Assembly (NCBI GenBank): GCA_947359465.1 | Contig: OX375872.1 | Span: 79,343,641 to 79,407,640 of the forward strand | Source of the DNA: Metellina segmentata | Lineage: Eukaryota > Arthropoda > Arachnida > Araneae > Tetragnathidae | DNA: 64,000 nucleotides | Direction: 5' to 3' | In this document: positions 1-11,300 of the stretch, piece after piece | Layout of the letters: every line of letters starts with the position of its first letter | Position numbering within the stretch: position 1 is the stretch's first letter | The notes under the pieces: generated by a model | Database searches by the model: none | What the model was told of the DNA's origin: nothing | Seen by the model: only the letters and a program-made list of their open reading frames with translations | Made by a program: the position numbers and the translations under genes

Positions 1-170
1 AGTCCGGGATCAATCCCGAGGGGAGAGACCCAAGGTCCCCACCACTGTCAGATGACGAGGCAACAAATGAGTTGGCACTCACCTCTCCAAATTTCCACAC
101 CACGCCAACGTGAGAACATTTGAGGTCATGGCAGATTTAATAAGCACACAACCTCATGTTCACAACGGTT
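1..170 (-). repeat. SINE family B, cut by window edge
   Basis: This is the body of SINE family B read on the minus strand. It holds the shared blocks seen in all A and B copies (the GGGATCAATCCC block, the CAGATGACGAGGCAAC block and the CCAAATTTCCACACCACGCC block). The 3' tail lies outside the window. Past about 170 the match to the family is lost, so the tRNA-like head is missing or too diverged to see. Confidence 0.8.
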
Positions 171-1862
171 TTGTTGTCGATAGGGGCTTATATAACGATA
201 GTTACTCTGTGACCACCCCATAGATAACACAATTTTTATTTCGGAAAGAATGAAATAATTTTAAATTTTCCAAATGCATTTCCAAGATTGGTTTTATATT
301 TCCAATTCGTGTAATGGTTTGGTTTGTCGCTCTATGGCCAAACCCTTTCTAATGAGCCATTGTGTATTAAAAAATAATATAGACATTGCATCTTGATACA
401 TGAGTCCGGCGTATTAACATCGATTTTGCGATGTCTTCTACAAATCAACGAAACAGTATGCATAAAATCAAAGTTAGAAAAAAGTATGAATTGCCATTCC
501 ATGCCACTAATATGTTATGAATCACGAATTTTCTTTAAGAGAATTCTAAAAATGGTTTCTCCGAATCTCTTCATCAAGTCAAATAAGACACTTGTTGAAG
601 TCAGCCAGGTGATACCAATTCAAAAGTGATGTCGAGTAACGAATCAAATCAAACAAGAAGACCGAATAAGTGTCAAATTTATTTTCTGTCTATATTTATT
701 TAATGTTGGAGATACACTGCACCTGTCTTACTGTTTCCCCAATTTTCCCTTATTGCGTGCAAGTGCACGTCCAGAAACGTACATGCAATCACCAGTTCGA
801 AAGTGCCAAAAACTCGTCGGTACTGCCTTCTTGACTGACCACATCAATACGTTTTTTTTTTTTTTTGCCATACAGCTCTTTCGTACAATGTTATCGAGGG
901 AAATGTAAATGAAAGCTCGTTGACGAAACACTTTTTAGAGCACCTACCAAATTAACGCCTTCCCTTATAATTTGATAAGAGGTGCCGGAGAATGGCTGTA
1001 ATTAGTATTGGAGCGAGCGCGGCGGCGAAAATAAGGAAAACGTTGAAGCCGTAGATAAAAGAGCCATTATGCGCGCAAGCACAGAGCAGAAGCTGTCAAC
1101 CGATTTCACGGCCACTTACTTCTTTTGCAAAGTGAAGAAACGATTATTTACTTTTTCCCTTTGTGGCCGCCTAATTGGTGGAGGCGACTTTTGTTATAGA
1201 AGCCTTTTTTTAATCTCTTTTGTGGACGGTGTATGTGTGTGGCGTGACAGCTCGCCTATTAATCAACAGCGTTAATAAGGACGCTTCCGCAGCCATTACT
1301 TCGATTTCATGTTTTCCGCTTCGCACTCCGCTCCAGGGGCTGCGCAGCACTCTGCAAAGGATTCAGGGCGTTTTTCAAAACGCCCAGGTTGCAGTTTTTG
1401 CGAGTTAGTGTTCTTCACTGCGCACGACTGCATTCATCCAATTTGCATGGAGTTTAAGATCTAGATTAATATCGCCTCGTGAATTGAGCGGAGCCTTATC
1501 AAGATATCGCGGGCGCAATTACAGTTGTGAACTCACCACTGCATCTACAAAGCGCGTTCTTTTCAATTGTCCTATTTGTTGAAGGGAAAATAACATTTTA
1601 GTGTCTGTAAAATACTGATTGGGTCTAGAATGTGTGCATCTGTGGGAGGTGTAATGTGAATCCACCCCCGTGGTGCAACAGGGTAGAGCTAAATGATTCT
1701 CAAATCTGCTCTTGTAGTGTCATAATGATTAAATTTAATTGGTAGGGCATTGAGGAAAAGTGTCTGTGATATAAAAATTCCTAGAATCGTTTCATTAGCC
1801 GTTCAATAAAGTTAAATTACATGCTTTTTCTTTACCCGGATTGAAATTAGATCAGTTCGATG
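171..1862. other. No gene or repeat recognised; GC-richer patch 950-1560
   Basis: I see no coding gene here. The short frames have no motifs I know. A run of T sits near 850. The part from about 950 to 1560 is richer in GC than its surroundings and free of repeats, with CpG-containing words such as GCGAGCGCGGCGGCG. That could mark host regulatory sequence, but nothing in it proves this. Confidence 0.3.
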
Positions 1863-1879
1863 ATATCGTTCCAGCGAAA

Positions 1880-2430
1880 AATATTTAAAACAATTTGGGA
1901 TAATCATGAATGTTATTCCATGACACCCCGAAACACTACAGTACGTGGTCATAACTAGCCACGCTATAATCCGTCAGTTGTGATAGTCAGGGTAAATATT
2001 TCTTCTTGCCACATATGTCATTGATATTTTGGTACCGGTTTTAAGTCTTGCAAATGCTCCAGCTCTTTTCATGTTCTTCCTGCTATTCAGAATAGAAATA
2101 TTGTATTCAGAAAAGGGAGAACAGACAAGCAATAAATCTCTCTTCCCACAAACGTGCGGAGAATATCCTATGAAAACCTGGAAAAATACCCAAAAGGTAT
2201 CCTGGATAATCATGAATATCCTTCCACGTCACGCCGAAACACTGCGGTACCTGGTCAGGAGTAGCAATGATACTACCCTAAAATTTCTGAAAGTCAGGGT
2301 GAATCGATTTCCATGACACATTTCATTGGTTTGGTGTAACCAGCTTTAAGTCTTGAAAATGATATCTGCTCTTCTCTTCATAACCTGATATTGGACATTT
2401 CTCCAGATCTTTGTCCTCAAAACCAATGGT
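1880..2430. repeat. Degenerate ~297 bp tandem repeat
   Basis: Two head-to-tail units start near 1899 and 2196. Both hold GGATAATCATGAAT, then a CGAAACAC block, a GTCAGGGT block, a TTTTAAGTCTTG-like block and CTCTTTTCAT/CTCTTCTCTTCAT. The units have drifted, with many substitutions and small indels. A weak third piece (ACAATTTGGGATGATGA) lies near 2741. Family unknown. Confidence 0.65.
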
Positions 2431-3017
2431 GTTGTGATGCACTCACTATCTCAGACTTTATTTTATTTTCTGTACAAGGAGTCTATATCTTCAAAGCTAA
2501 GTGAGAGTTTTCTTAGGGCAAACTTAAGTCACAATCGGTCCTCGCAAGTCCGTCCACCATTTCATTACCCTGTATCTTCGTATGAGAAGAATCATCTTAA
2601 GATGTTTCTGGAAGTGTCTTGTATCATCAAAAGCTCTATCATCACAGTGGAAGTAGGATCCTTTACTACATGGTAATTTTCCAAGTGTATTTTTACTTAT
2701 ATTGCAATAAGTAACTAAAAAGGTCTAAAAATGTTCGACTGAAACAATTTGGGATGATGAGGATTCACAATAAATGCCTATGACACTTCCACATTGCCAG
2801 TTTCAACAAACAGCTAAATAAAAATAAAGAAAACTTATACATTATTTTAGTATTTACAAAATACGAAAAAGGGATAACGAAGCATTAAAAGTAAATCCAC
2901 ACTGATTCCAATTTCCTTCCTTGCAGATTACCTCAAAGCACGAATCATATCATTAAATTAAGTTCATTTTGAAAGCCATGTACCACACTTTAAAATTGTT
3001 TCAAATTTTATTGATAA
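2431..3017. other. No feature recognised
   Basis: AT-rich unique-looking sequence between the ~297 bp tandem repeat and Helitron copy 1. A frame of 80 codons at 2434-2676 (+) has no motif I recognise and I do not call it a gene. Confidence 0.3.
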
Positions 3018-4189
3018 CTAGCAAAATACACGACCTTACTCGGTTTGAATTGGTTTACTTTCGATTGAAGCGATGATCAAAGTATATTATGACCTATGTA
3101 TTTCATAGAATAAAATACTATTTTCGCACCTTTCGCCATCTTTATAATTTCTACAATTTACTTTGGACACAAATCCTACACATGCAATTCCATTCGTGTA
3201 ATACATTTCACATACATCGCACCCTTGCTGTATGACAAAGCTACAAAATGACGAAAGGTGACACTAAGGTTAATACTACAAAAGACGATTTTGAAAGAGA
3301 TTTGGAATTCCCTTTCTTAAGTTCTTTTCAGGTTCAACTCAATTAATAAAAATGACGATTTACGGCGAGTGCTCTCGCTTTCATAGTCAACAAAACATTA
3401 TTTTTTAATTGCATTCTTGCATCAAGCATGTGACATTGTGGAATTTCGCATTCTTCTCCTGTCATTATGACGAAGGATTTTTTTATGTTTGAAAAGTTCT
3501 AGTTCGGATTTTTTTCACATGATTATTCTTTCAATAGCTGCATTATTCTTTCAATAACGGCATAATTACACTTAAAATTTGCTTTATTCTTTCTTACCTG
3601 CCACTTTAAGTTGAATACTTTGTGGTGGTGTTGCTTGTGATGAAAGGTAAATACAATTTATTAAAATAATAAATATTTAAAACAGAAAACAAAAGAAAAC
3701 AGCGAAACAAAACAAAATAAAAGATGCCGACAAAAAAGTTGTTTTAGTGATATTAATTCGTGATTTTTTTTTCATCTCTTGACCTTGCACAGGTGCCACT
3801 TACAACTAAAAAGTGCACAAAATTTGGAAATGCAAAATTAATTCAGAGAGAAAGAAACAGAAAATATCACTACACCTCCGATCAACCAACACGAGTTTCC
3901 GTTTCATTTCCGTTCGTTGAAAACCATTGTCTATACCAAATATTCGGAAATCGTTAAGGGAGTCCAATACCTAAAATCTCAAAAGAATGTTAATTTTTTT
4001 TATTACAAAAAAAAATACTACAGATATTTCTGAATAAAATGACACAAAAATTTTATTTCTGTCTTTTAAAGAACCTGCGAAATTTGGAAATTAGTAATTT
4101 GACATCTGCGCATCCGACTAGTCCATATAGAAGTAATTCGTGGTGATTTCGCCATTTTTAACACACAAAAAAGGCCAGAATCGCACAAA

Positions 4190-4561
4190 GTGGATATTAA
4201 AACCCCTTTGACATCTGTCATCAATGCTAAAATGATACCAATATTTCAAAGACTAGCTTCAGATTCTTCGTGGGAAAGAGGCAGCAAAGGGGAAACTCAA
4301 AATCGAAACGAATCACTTCATACCATGGTTTGGAGCCTTTGCCCTAAAAACTTAAATGCTTCGAAAGTTCGAGTCCAGATTGCTGTAGCCAGAGCCATTA
4401 TGGACTTCAACAAGAGACTAACGTCTAGTATAAAAGTTGTGCTGGAATGCTCGTGTCTTGTAATTGAAAAAACTTCTCTAATGCTGTCCAAACGAAAGTA
4501 CTGCAGACGATTCAGGAAAACTGCGATGAAGTCAACTATTACCTACAAAACCTACAGATAA
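4190..4561 (+). pseudogene. Transposase-like remnant (123 codons)
   Basis: This open frame lies inside the TTAA-flanked element. Its middle reads TQNRNESLHTMVWSLCPK, which I recall from arthropod transposase-like proteins with a TQN-NES/NEA...W..CPK motif, often labelled mutator-like domain in databases. The family-level claim is from memory and is not proven here. At 123 residues it is far shorter than a full transposase, and no DDE triad can be placed. I read it as the C-terminal part of the transposase that once moved this element, now truncated. The first ATG may not be a true start. Confidence 0.5.
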
Positions 4562-5120
4562 AAAGTTCAACTTCCCAAAATTAAAGTAAATGAAGCATTA
4601 AATTAAATTAAATGAAGTATTAAATGTAAGAAGCAAGGCACGATACCTTCCAGGAGGATTTTAAATAAAATTTAAGTACGTAAAAGTGTTTTTTACCAAA
4701 TTTAAAACTATATATATAACGACGTTTTTCTCAGTGATGCTTTTTTTCGCAATTTTCTTACTTTCAATTGATATAAATGAAAAACTAGTCCTCATAATTG
4801 TATGAAATTTTCTGCACATGTTTACGAAATATATATCTTTAATTTGTTTTCGGCAATTATGTATATGTATATTTTTTATACTTCTATAATTTTTCAATTG
4901 TTTTATGGTGTACTTTATTTTTTATACTTTTAAAGATAGATATTTAAAAAAAATCGAATTTAATTTAAAAAAATTCCACAAAGACAATTATTAATATGTA
5001 TTGTTATAAGTATTTTAAAACAAAAACTATGTAATTTGACACACATAATTTTAAGATGTATCAATTTTTAACCTAGTCAAAATTTTGCACTTTTTAAAAT
5101 TTGATTTAAAAAATAATTTT

Positions 5121-5190
5121 ATATATATATAAAAAAATATATATAAAAAATATATATATAAAAAATATATATATATATATATATATATAA
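5121..5190. repeat. AT microsatellite
   Basis: Runs of TATATA separated by short A runs, within the TTAA-flanked element. Confidence 0.9.
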
Positions 5191-5430
5191 TAGTTAGTTT
5201 ATTTACACAATACAATGTTGATCAACAAAAAAATGTCAAGACAATTCCTTAAAAATTGAAGATTTTAGTATTTTGGGTGCCGGACCCCCTTAACATTGCG
5301 CAAAGAGCAAAAGTAAGACTCGAAATAAATAAAGTACCAGAGCTAAAATTCCATTAAAAAAAATTTTTGGAAAAATAATTGCTTTTTTAGAAGTATTGTT
5401 AAATCTTTACATAAATGAACAACAATAAAT

Positions 5431-6121
5431 TAAGTTCCACGCTATGATCGTGAAAAACATTTCTTTCCCAATATCAGTGAAGAAGCTTTGATCGACCAAC
5501 AACGTGATCTGAAGTTCAAACGATTGCTAAACGGAAATGGCATATTAAAACATTTCCCGACGCTATCAACACTCCCAACCGCCCGAGACTATCTCTAATC
5601 TCTCCAATTTTAACAGAGTCACAATGTGACACTTTAGCTACAAACCTGCTATTCTCACCACTTCATTAGTTCTTCACGAAGTGTCATTGTGTTGAAAATC
5701 TCACATGTCGAAGCTAATTAATATTCGCCGCGCTTCTGCTATCAGCACCTGACTTGTTGCGACCAATTACGAGCTTGATGTGTTTACCAACCACCTGCCT
5801 AGGATCTTCTAATGATCCCCACCTGGGGCCTTCGAGAGGTGAGGCTTAGGCACCAATTAATAGTAGAGGTTCAAGGCGGCTATATCAGAAAACGAGAAGA
5901 TAAAACTTTTGGGCTTCGTGTGGGTTGTGGTTGGTAATATAATTCTGACCTTTGAACTGTTTAACGTGCTTAAATGTTGTTAGGAAACGAAACATTTTGC
6001 TTGTGCTATGGCATTTATTTTAGCAGACTTGTTTTGTTTTTGGTGTAGATAAAAATAAATTAAATATACCCTCAAACGAGTCTTTTTCTTGCAAACAGTA
6101 AAAAAACAACTCTGGGTACTC
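5431..6121. other. No gene; GC-richer segment with E-box-like words
   Basis: From about 5690 to 5950 the sequence is repeat-free and richer in GC. It holds several CACCTG/CAGGTG-type words and AATTAATA-type words. This is the sort of composition seen in conserved regulatory DNA, but that is inference. No coding gene is recognised. Confidence 0.3.
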
Positions 6122-6124
6122 TAA

Positions 6125-7607
6125 AGCCCTGTCCACACTGGACGCGCAGCGCTGCGCTGTGCGAATGAGCTGCGCAAAACCGAGGAGATTTATTAACCAC
6201 GGTGCCAGGTCTGGTTAATCTCTCTGATTTGACAGCTCGTGCGCAACTTGTTCCATTATGTGCGCGTGCAACCTAGAGGTTATGTGCTGAAATTAAACTG
6301 AAAACTTATTGTTTAAATGCCCCGTTCTATACGAAGTCGACGCGTAATCGCGAGTGCTGCGTATATTATCATTGACGATTTATTAAAGAGAAAGGGTAAA
6401 CAAGCTCACGTAAAAGGTGACATCCGCTCTGGGAAGTCGACAAGCTTGTGGCGGGATACGTCTTATGAAGGATTTATTTGCCGGTTATTTTTACTATGAA
6501 AATATTATAACAACAAATTCTATTTCTACTTCGTAACCAATTCTTAAATTTTCTTTCGCAACATTAAACATTTCCTTTTATTTATTTCCTCTACGAAGTT
6601 CGTAAATGAACATTTTAATATAACATATAATATTAAATGTTTTTTTCCGATTCGGCTTATTTCGGTAAAATGTATTAATATAGCAGTGCGATAATTTTAA
6701 ATTTTCTTCAATTGGGCGAGGGGGGGGGGGGGGAATGTCGAAAACATTTTAAATAGCCACTTCTTTATCTTAAATTTAGAAATGCAATATTTCCCCAATA
6801 TCACTATTCATCTAAATACACATGGATGGATACTTCGTTTTTGACAATAATATGGGCATATAACATTTTCACATTTGATGAGATTTAATCATCAACGATG
6901 TATGGCAAAACAATGCTTACAAATAGACTACTTAAATGGTAGAATGAAGTATATTACAGAAAGTAGAGCTTACTTTTAACCCGTAATAAATAATGTACAC
7001 TGTTAAACTAGAAAACAACAAACTCGAACTGTTAGAAAAAAACGTTCATTTGCGGGACAACTATCTGAACTAGAAACTGAACTAGATGAAAACACTCCAC
7101 ACACTACAAACCAGGGGGCTTATTTCCTCTTGAAAATGTTTTTTCTCTATTCAAGACAGCATGTGTCCTTCCGTATCATTTATACTAACTACATTAACAG
7201 ACAAAAAAGCCATCTAACACAAGCCCCATAAAAGTAACTAAAACTTATATATCATGAAGTCAGAAGAAACCCCCATCTCCTTCTTTGTTTTTAATATGTA
7301 CATCCATCGCACAGTTCAGGAACGATCTCAATCAATTGTCACTTTAAAATCTGAAGAAAAATAAATATTTCTATGTTCCGAGCGCCGGACCGTTTCTTTT
7401 CGATGTCCCCTGTGATTGATCGTGCGGTGTGCGAGAGTGAACTAAAAAACGCCGTCCAAATTCAGTGCGCACAAATACTCACTTTCCTTTGATTTACCGA
7501 CGCGGAGCTGATCACGTTTGCACGTGATCGAAACTGCGCAGTTTACTGCACACACTGGGCAAGTAATCCTTGCTGCACAACACAGCTCGTCCAGTGTGGA
7601 CAGGACT
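6125..7607. mobile_element. PIF/Harbinger transposon with 20 bp TIRs and TAA duplication
   Basis: The left end AGCCCTGTCCACACTGGACG and the right end, read backwards (AGTCCTGTCCACACTGGACG), match at 19 of 20 positions. A TAA lies at 6122-6124 and again at 7608-7610, the 3 bp TWA duplication typical of PIF/Harbinger elements. Length is about 1.48 kb, shorter than autonomous elements. One short open frame at 6317-6499 (+) begins MPRSIRSRRVIAS and contains a LLKRKGK patch. It could be the start of the transposase but is too short to assign. A run of G is at 6719-6733. I see no DDE domain inside, so this is probably an internally deleted copy. Confidence 0.82.
6719..6733. repeat. Poly-G run
   Basis: About 14 consecutive G with one A near the start, inside the PIF/Harbinger element. 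Length may be unreliable in sequencing. Confidence 0.8.
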
Positions 7608-7610
7608 TAA

Positions 7611-8355
7611 GATTTTAATATTCCTTGAAATGTGGTCATTAGCATGTTCAAATGGAATGGAATCTGACTGATTTAAGATTACAATCATGCCGTTAATGAG
7701 CCTTCGTGTTGGCCATAAAGGCAAATCCAAACCAAACTAATTACGCTGTCTTGTTTCTACTCAAATGTATTTGTCTCCTGGCAGTTTTTATAAACCATTC
7801 TTCTTTTGCTACACACGCTATAAAAGGGTTCAAAACATTGTTATTTCTTATGCCTATACTGGCAGACCAAAGGAGTGCCAGGCCCGTCGAAGATGGCAAA
7901 AGGCGAGGGGGGTGCGGCTTCCATGCAAGTGAGCCCCATTGGGAGGAAGTACGACTTAGCTCGAATTTTTAGCCAACATCGACACGTCTCGTTTTTTACG
8001 GAGAGGTCACATTTTCACGACATTCAATCATACTCAGGCACACGGTTGTAATTTTTTATCCAAACCAGAGACCAACTAATCCCTGGTTCGGCACCCCCAG
8101 AGGTATTGATTTATTATGGGAACATGGAGGACTTTGTGACCACGACAGATTTTTCGTGCACCAGTCACCTTTAGCGCACACGGGAGTTTTCGGTCAGCTG
8201 GGCTTGAACTCATTATCAGTCACGAGCTCGAAAATACTCTTGGATAGACTTTTTCTCTTTTTGACAGACTGAAGGTATGCCTTACGCTCTCTGCTTCTAA
8301 GGGCAGACTATTTCTTAACATTAACTGCTATTTTTATCATTATTTTACGATTAAC
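7611..8355. other. No feature recognised
   Basis: Repeat-poor sequence between the PIF/Harbinger element and the ~76 bp tandem array. Short frames (for example 7706-7972 +) lack known motifs. Confidence 0.3.
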
Positions 8356-8359
8356 TTAT

Positions 8360-8775
8360 TTATGAAGATCACTAAACTTGGCGAAAGCTTTTGAGATTTA
8401 ATATATTGACTTGAAGAGGCAGAACAATTAACTGCTCGACAAAGATCACTAAAAGTGACGAAAGCATTGCGAATTCAATACTTTAGACCCGAAAAGGAGA
8501 AACAATTAACTGCTTCCTAAAGATCACTAAACGTGACGAAAGTATTCGGGATTCACTTGAAGATGCCAAACAATTAACTGTTCTCTATAAATCACTAAAT
8601 GTGGCGACAGTTTCGAGAATCAATATTTCAGACATGAAGCTGCCAAACAACTAACTGATTTCTAAAGATCCCTAAACGTGGCGAAAACATTTGGGATTTA
8701 GACTTGAAGAGTCAAAACATTTAACTACTCTCTAAAAATCACAAAACATCGAAAATATTTTGGAATCTACTCCCC
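8360..8775. repeat. Degenerate ~69-78 bp tandem array, about six units
   Basis: The anchor GATCACTAAACGTGGCGAAAG (with changes) recurs near 8367, 8443, 8520, 8589, 8667 and 8737, so spacings are about 76, 77, 69, 78 and 70. Each unit also holds a CAATTAACTGC-type block. Units have drifted strongly, so the array is old. Confidence 0.75.
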
Positions 8776-9892
8776 CGTCATGGTTGACACAATTACTCAA
8801 TCCCCAAATAGCAACTCCTGACAACTTATGATTATTCATCATTGTTTTGACACATTAATTTACGACGCATTTTAATTGTATTCCGTTGCAACTTCATCCG
8901 AACGTTGGGGCTGACCCTTTTCGCAGGCCCCGGCCAACGAAACAGATCCCAACGGCGTATAAAATTGCGCGGGGGAAGTTAAATTATTCGAAATTATCTC
9001 GGGATCCCCAAGTCCTTGCTTTTCACCGCCTCATCCAATAATGCAATTTGAATAAGGTTCCCCTCTCATTAAGTTAACGAGATGGAAGTGATTTGCGATT
9101 CTAATGCTCGGAGTGGAACTGTCAGGAACAGACTCGGACAGGCCGAATGTTCCGGAACTTTATCGAAGTGACCAGTACCGCGTGACTTCCGTGCAATAGC
9201 CATCGACCGCTGACGCCCCTTCGCGTATGGCAGCCACTGAGAACGCAGTAAAAAGAATGACCGCCACCCAACGAACTTTTCCTCCCGCAAAAGTTACTGC
9301 TAAACACGAAAATAATATTTGCGAGTCGGAAAAACTAAATAAAGCTCGTGCATACAACTCCGAGTTAAGTACCCTCGTAATTAGCTTTAAACGTCTTAAG
9401 TCAGTTAATGGACGACTTCTATACGAAAGCGCCCTCCTAATGCTTCCGAGCACGTAATTTAAACATCAAGGTAACTAATTGTATATTTAAACCCGAAATG
9501 CAAAAAGCAGAACCCAAATATTTTGATTGGATTCCCGAAAAAGCATTCCTTAAAATCAAAACGCGCCGGTTTTTCGAATGTAATGGTTTACGCCCGACAA
9601 GACTGGCTAGCGCTATATGTGCTCCTATGCGAGATGGGAAAGAAATTGCCTTTTTTTTTGTTCAGATATATCCTTGTTTTATTAAAAAGGTGAAAAGTTA
9701 TTTAAAAGTTGAGTTCATTAACTAACACATAACTTGGCGAGGAAGGGCCGTTTTCCGGTTTAGGCAAAGTTTGCATTTTAAAAATTCTTAGACGCGTTTT
9801 ACTTGAGAAACGCGTCTAAGGGAAGACGTCTTCGGAGGTTCATTTGAAAAATTATTAGCTATTCGAGAAATGGCTGTTCTCGTTGGGCTCAG
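8776..9892. other. No gene; GC-richer, repeat-poor segment 8900-9480
   Basis: The stretch from about 8900 to 9480 has more GC and CpG than the flanks and no repeat match within the window. Overlapping short frames on both strands (9069-9457) have no motifs. A perfect inverted word, GACGCGTTT...AAACGCGTC, sits near 9790-9818. Regulatory DNA is possible but unproven. Confidence 0.3.
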
Positions 9893-9900
9893 GGGGAGAC

Positions 9901-11010
9901 TAGGGATGCGACATCGACAGTAAAACATCGATGTTCAAAATTAAAACATCGATGTTGATTGCGTCATACATCGTCCAAAAAAACATAGATGTTTTTAAGT
10001 ATCAGAGTATTCAACCTTTCCCCCCACCCCATTACTTAAAACTGGTTTAGTGACGTCTGGTTTAGTGTTCGCAGGGGGGGGGGAGATTTAATTTGTCATT
10101 TGCCGAGTTTATTAATTTATAAAAAAGACTATTTTTTAACTGTCAACATAAATATAAAAAAATTATCAAAACAATAAAAAATATTTTATGTTTAAATTGA
10201 ATAACTTAAATAAAAAAATATTATTTACAACAATTTGACAAAGTACAACTAACTATAAGTATAATTACATAGGTGCATAACAATAATTATTGTTAGTTAT
10301 TATTAATTATTTATCAACTTATGGGGGGGGGACACAACAAACTAATTTTTTATTTACTATAAATAAAAAATATTGGGGCCTATAATTATTATATGCCCCG
10401 ATATTTGTTATTTGCAGTTGGTAAAAAAAGAAGTTTGTTAACTTTCTCCAACTTAAGCCTACTTCTTTTTTCATTAACTATCCCACCAGTAAAAGAAAAA
10501 AAAATTTCTGATGGGACAGATATCGCCATCACTGAGAAATATTTAGTTGCGCGGTTATTTTTCTTAATTTTTACTATGGTGCTTTTAGCATTCAAAAATA
10601 AAACATCGACAACGTAAAAATATCAACATTGTTAAAACATCGATGTTTAACAGACATCGGCTCAAATCAATCGATGGTAAATACATCAATGTTTTAATAA
10701 AACATCGATGTTTTGAAAACATCGACATCGAGGTCGCATCCCTACTTTTCAGACCCTTAATCCTTGGCCATTTTGGTCTAAAAGTATGTTCAATTGACTG
10801 ATTATGAAAATATTATGCTACTTGGTTATTTTTTTAATTTTTATAATGGTACTTTTTTCATTTACAAATAAAACATCGGCTCCAATACATCGATTGTAAA
10901 TACATCGATGTTTTTTTATAAAACATTGATGTTTCTTTTTATGAAATATTGATGTTTTTTATATAAAACATCGATGTTTTGGAAACATTGACATCGATAT
11001 CGCATCCCTT
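9901..11010 (-). mobile_element. hAT element, ACATCGATGT family, long copy
   Basis: The left end TAGGGATGCGACATCGAC and the right end, read backwards (AAGGGATGCGATATCGATG), are inverted. The flanks GGGGAGAC (9893-9900) and GGGGTGAC (11011-11018) agree at 7 of 8 positions, fitting the 8 bp duplication of hAT elements. Both ends carry many ACATCGATGT palindromes. An inner copy of the right end (GTCGCATCCCTAC near 10735) shows that the element contains a nested end-like block, also seen in the 32.4 and 41.9 kb copies. Unlike those, this copy keeps a piece of transposase (10389-10595, minus strand). Confidence 0.8.
10389..10595 (-). pseudogene. hAT transposase C-terminal dimerisation domain remnant
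   Basis: The minus-strand frame reads ATKYFSVMAISVPSEIFFSF followed by TGGIVNEKRSRLKLEKVNKL and LFL. This lines up with the hAT family C-terminal (dimerisation) domain, whose usual pattern is KYL-I-A-SVPSER-FS-AG-IV--KR-RL-P--V--L-FL (from general knowledge of the family). Here the usual ER of SVPSER is EI. Only about 60 residues are left, so the gene is a relic. It sits inside a TIR element with an 8 bp duplication, which independently says hAT. Confidence 0.72.
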
Positions 11011-11077
11011 GGGGTGACCACAAAACCGTACGCACATAAAACGTCTACACGCGTGAGACGTGAGTTATAGCAAATAG

Positions 11078-11300
11078 GTTTACCTTATATCCGTAGGCCA
11101 GATGCGACCCTCCAAATATTTTATCAGGCCCGCAAACCAGATGCAGCCTTTCAAATAGGTTTATCGACCCGCAGTCCAGATATGGTCCTCCGGACAAGTT
11201 TACCCGGCTCAAACGCTAGGTATGGCGCATCAAATATTTTTTATTAGAGCCGCAAAGAAGATACGGACCTCCTGACAGGTTTACCTGGCAATCAGATCAG
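11078..11300. repeat. Degenerate ~40 bp tandem repeat, about five units
   Basis: A block like CCCGCAAACCAGATGCAGCC recurs near 11091, 11129, 11168, 11208 and 11250. Each is followed by a TCAAATATTTT- or GGACAGGTTTACC-like half. Spacing is about 38-42 bp. Family unknown. Confidence 0.6.

Larger units (their letters stand above)
3958..5289. mobile_element. TTAA-flanked TIR transposon inserted in Helitron copy 1
   Basis: The target duplication TTAA is at 3954-3957 and 5290-5293. The ends are inverted: GGGAGTCCAATACC on the left and, read backwards on the right, GGGGGTCCGGCACC, both followed by AAAAT. The related Helitron at 34915-36609 has no insertion at this point (its sequence runs straight from ATCGTT into CATTGCGC), which confirms the borders. 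TTAA targets are used by piggyBac and by Sola3 elements. The ends alone do not decide between them. The interior includes a transposase-like remnant at 4190-4561 and a long AT microsatellite. Confidence 0.75.
3018..5430 (-). mobile_element. Non-autonomous Helitron, copy 1, interrupted at 3958-5289
   Basis: Read on the minus strand the element ends in ...TTTTGCTAGT, the CTRR-T ending of Helitrons, with a short CCGAGTAAGGTCG hairpin-like block just inside. It matches copy 2 (34915-36609) over about 940 bp from 3018 to 3955, and again from 5290 to about 5400. Between these lies a TTAA-flanked insertion that copy 2 lacks. The right (5') end is not recognisable here, so 5430 is approximate. No RepHel coding sequence is present. 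Confidence 0.65.
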
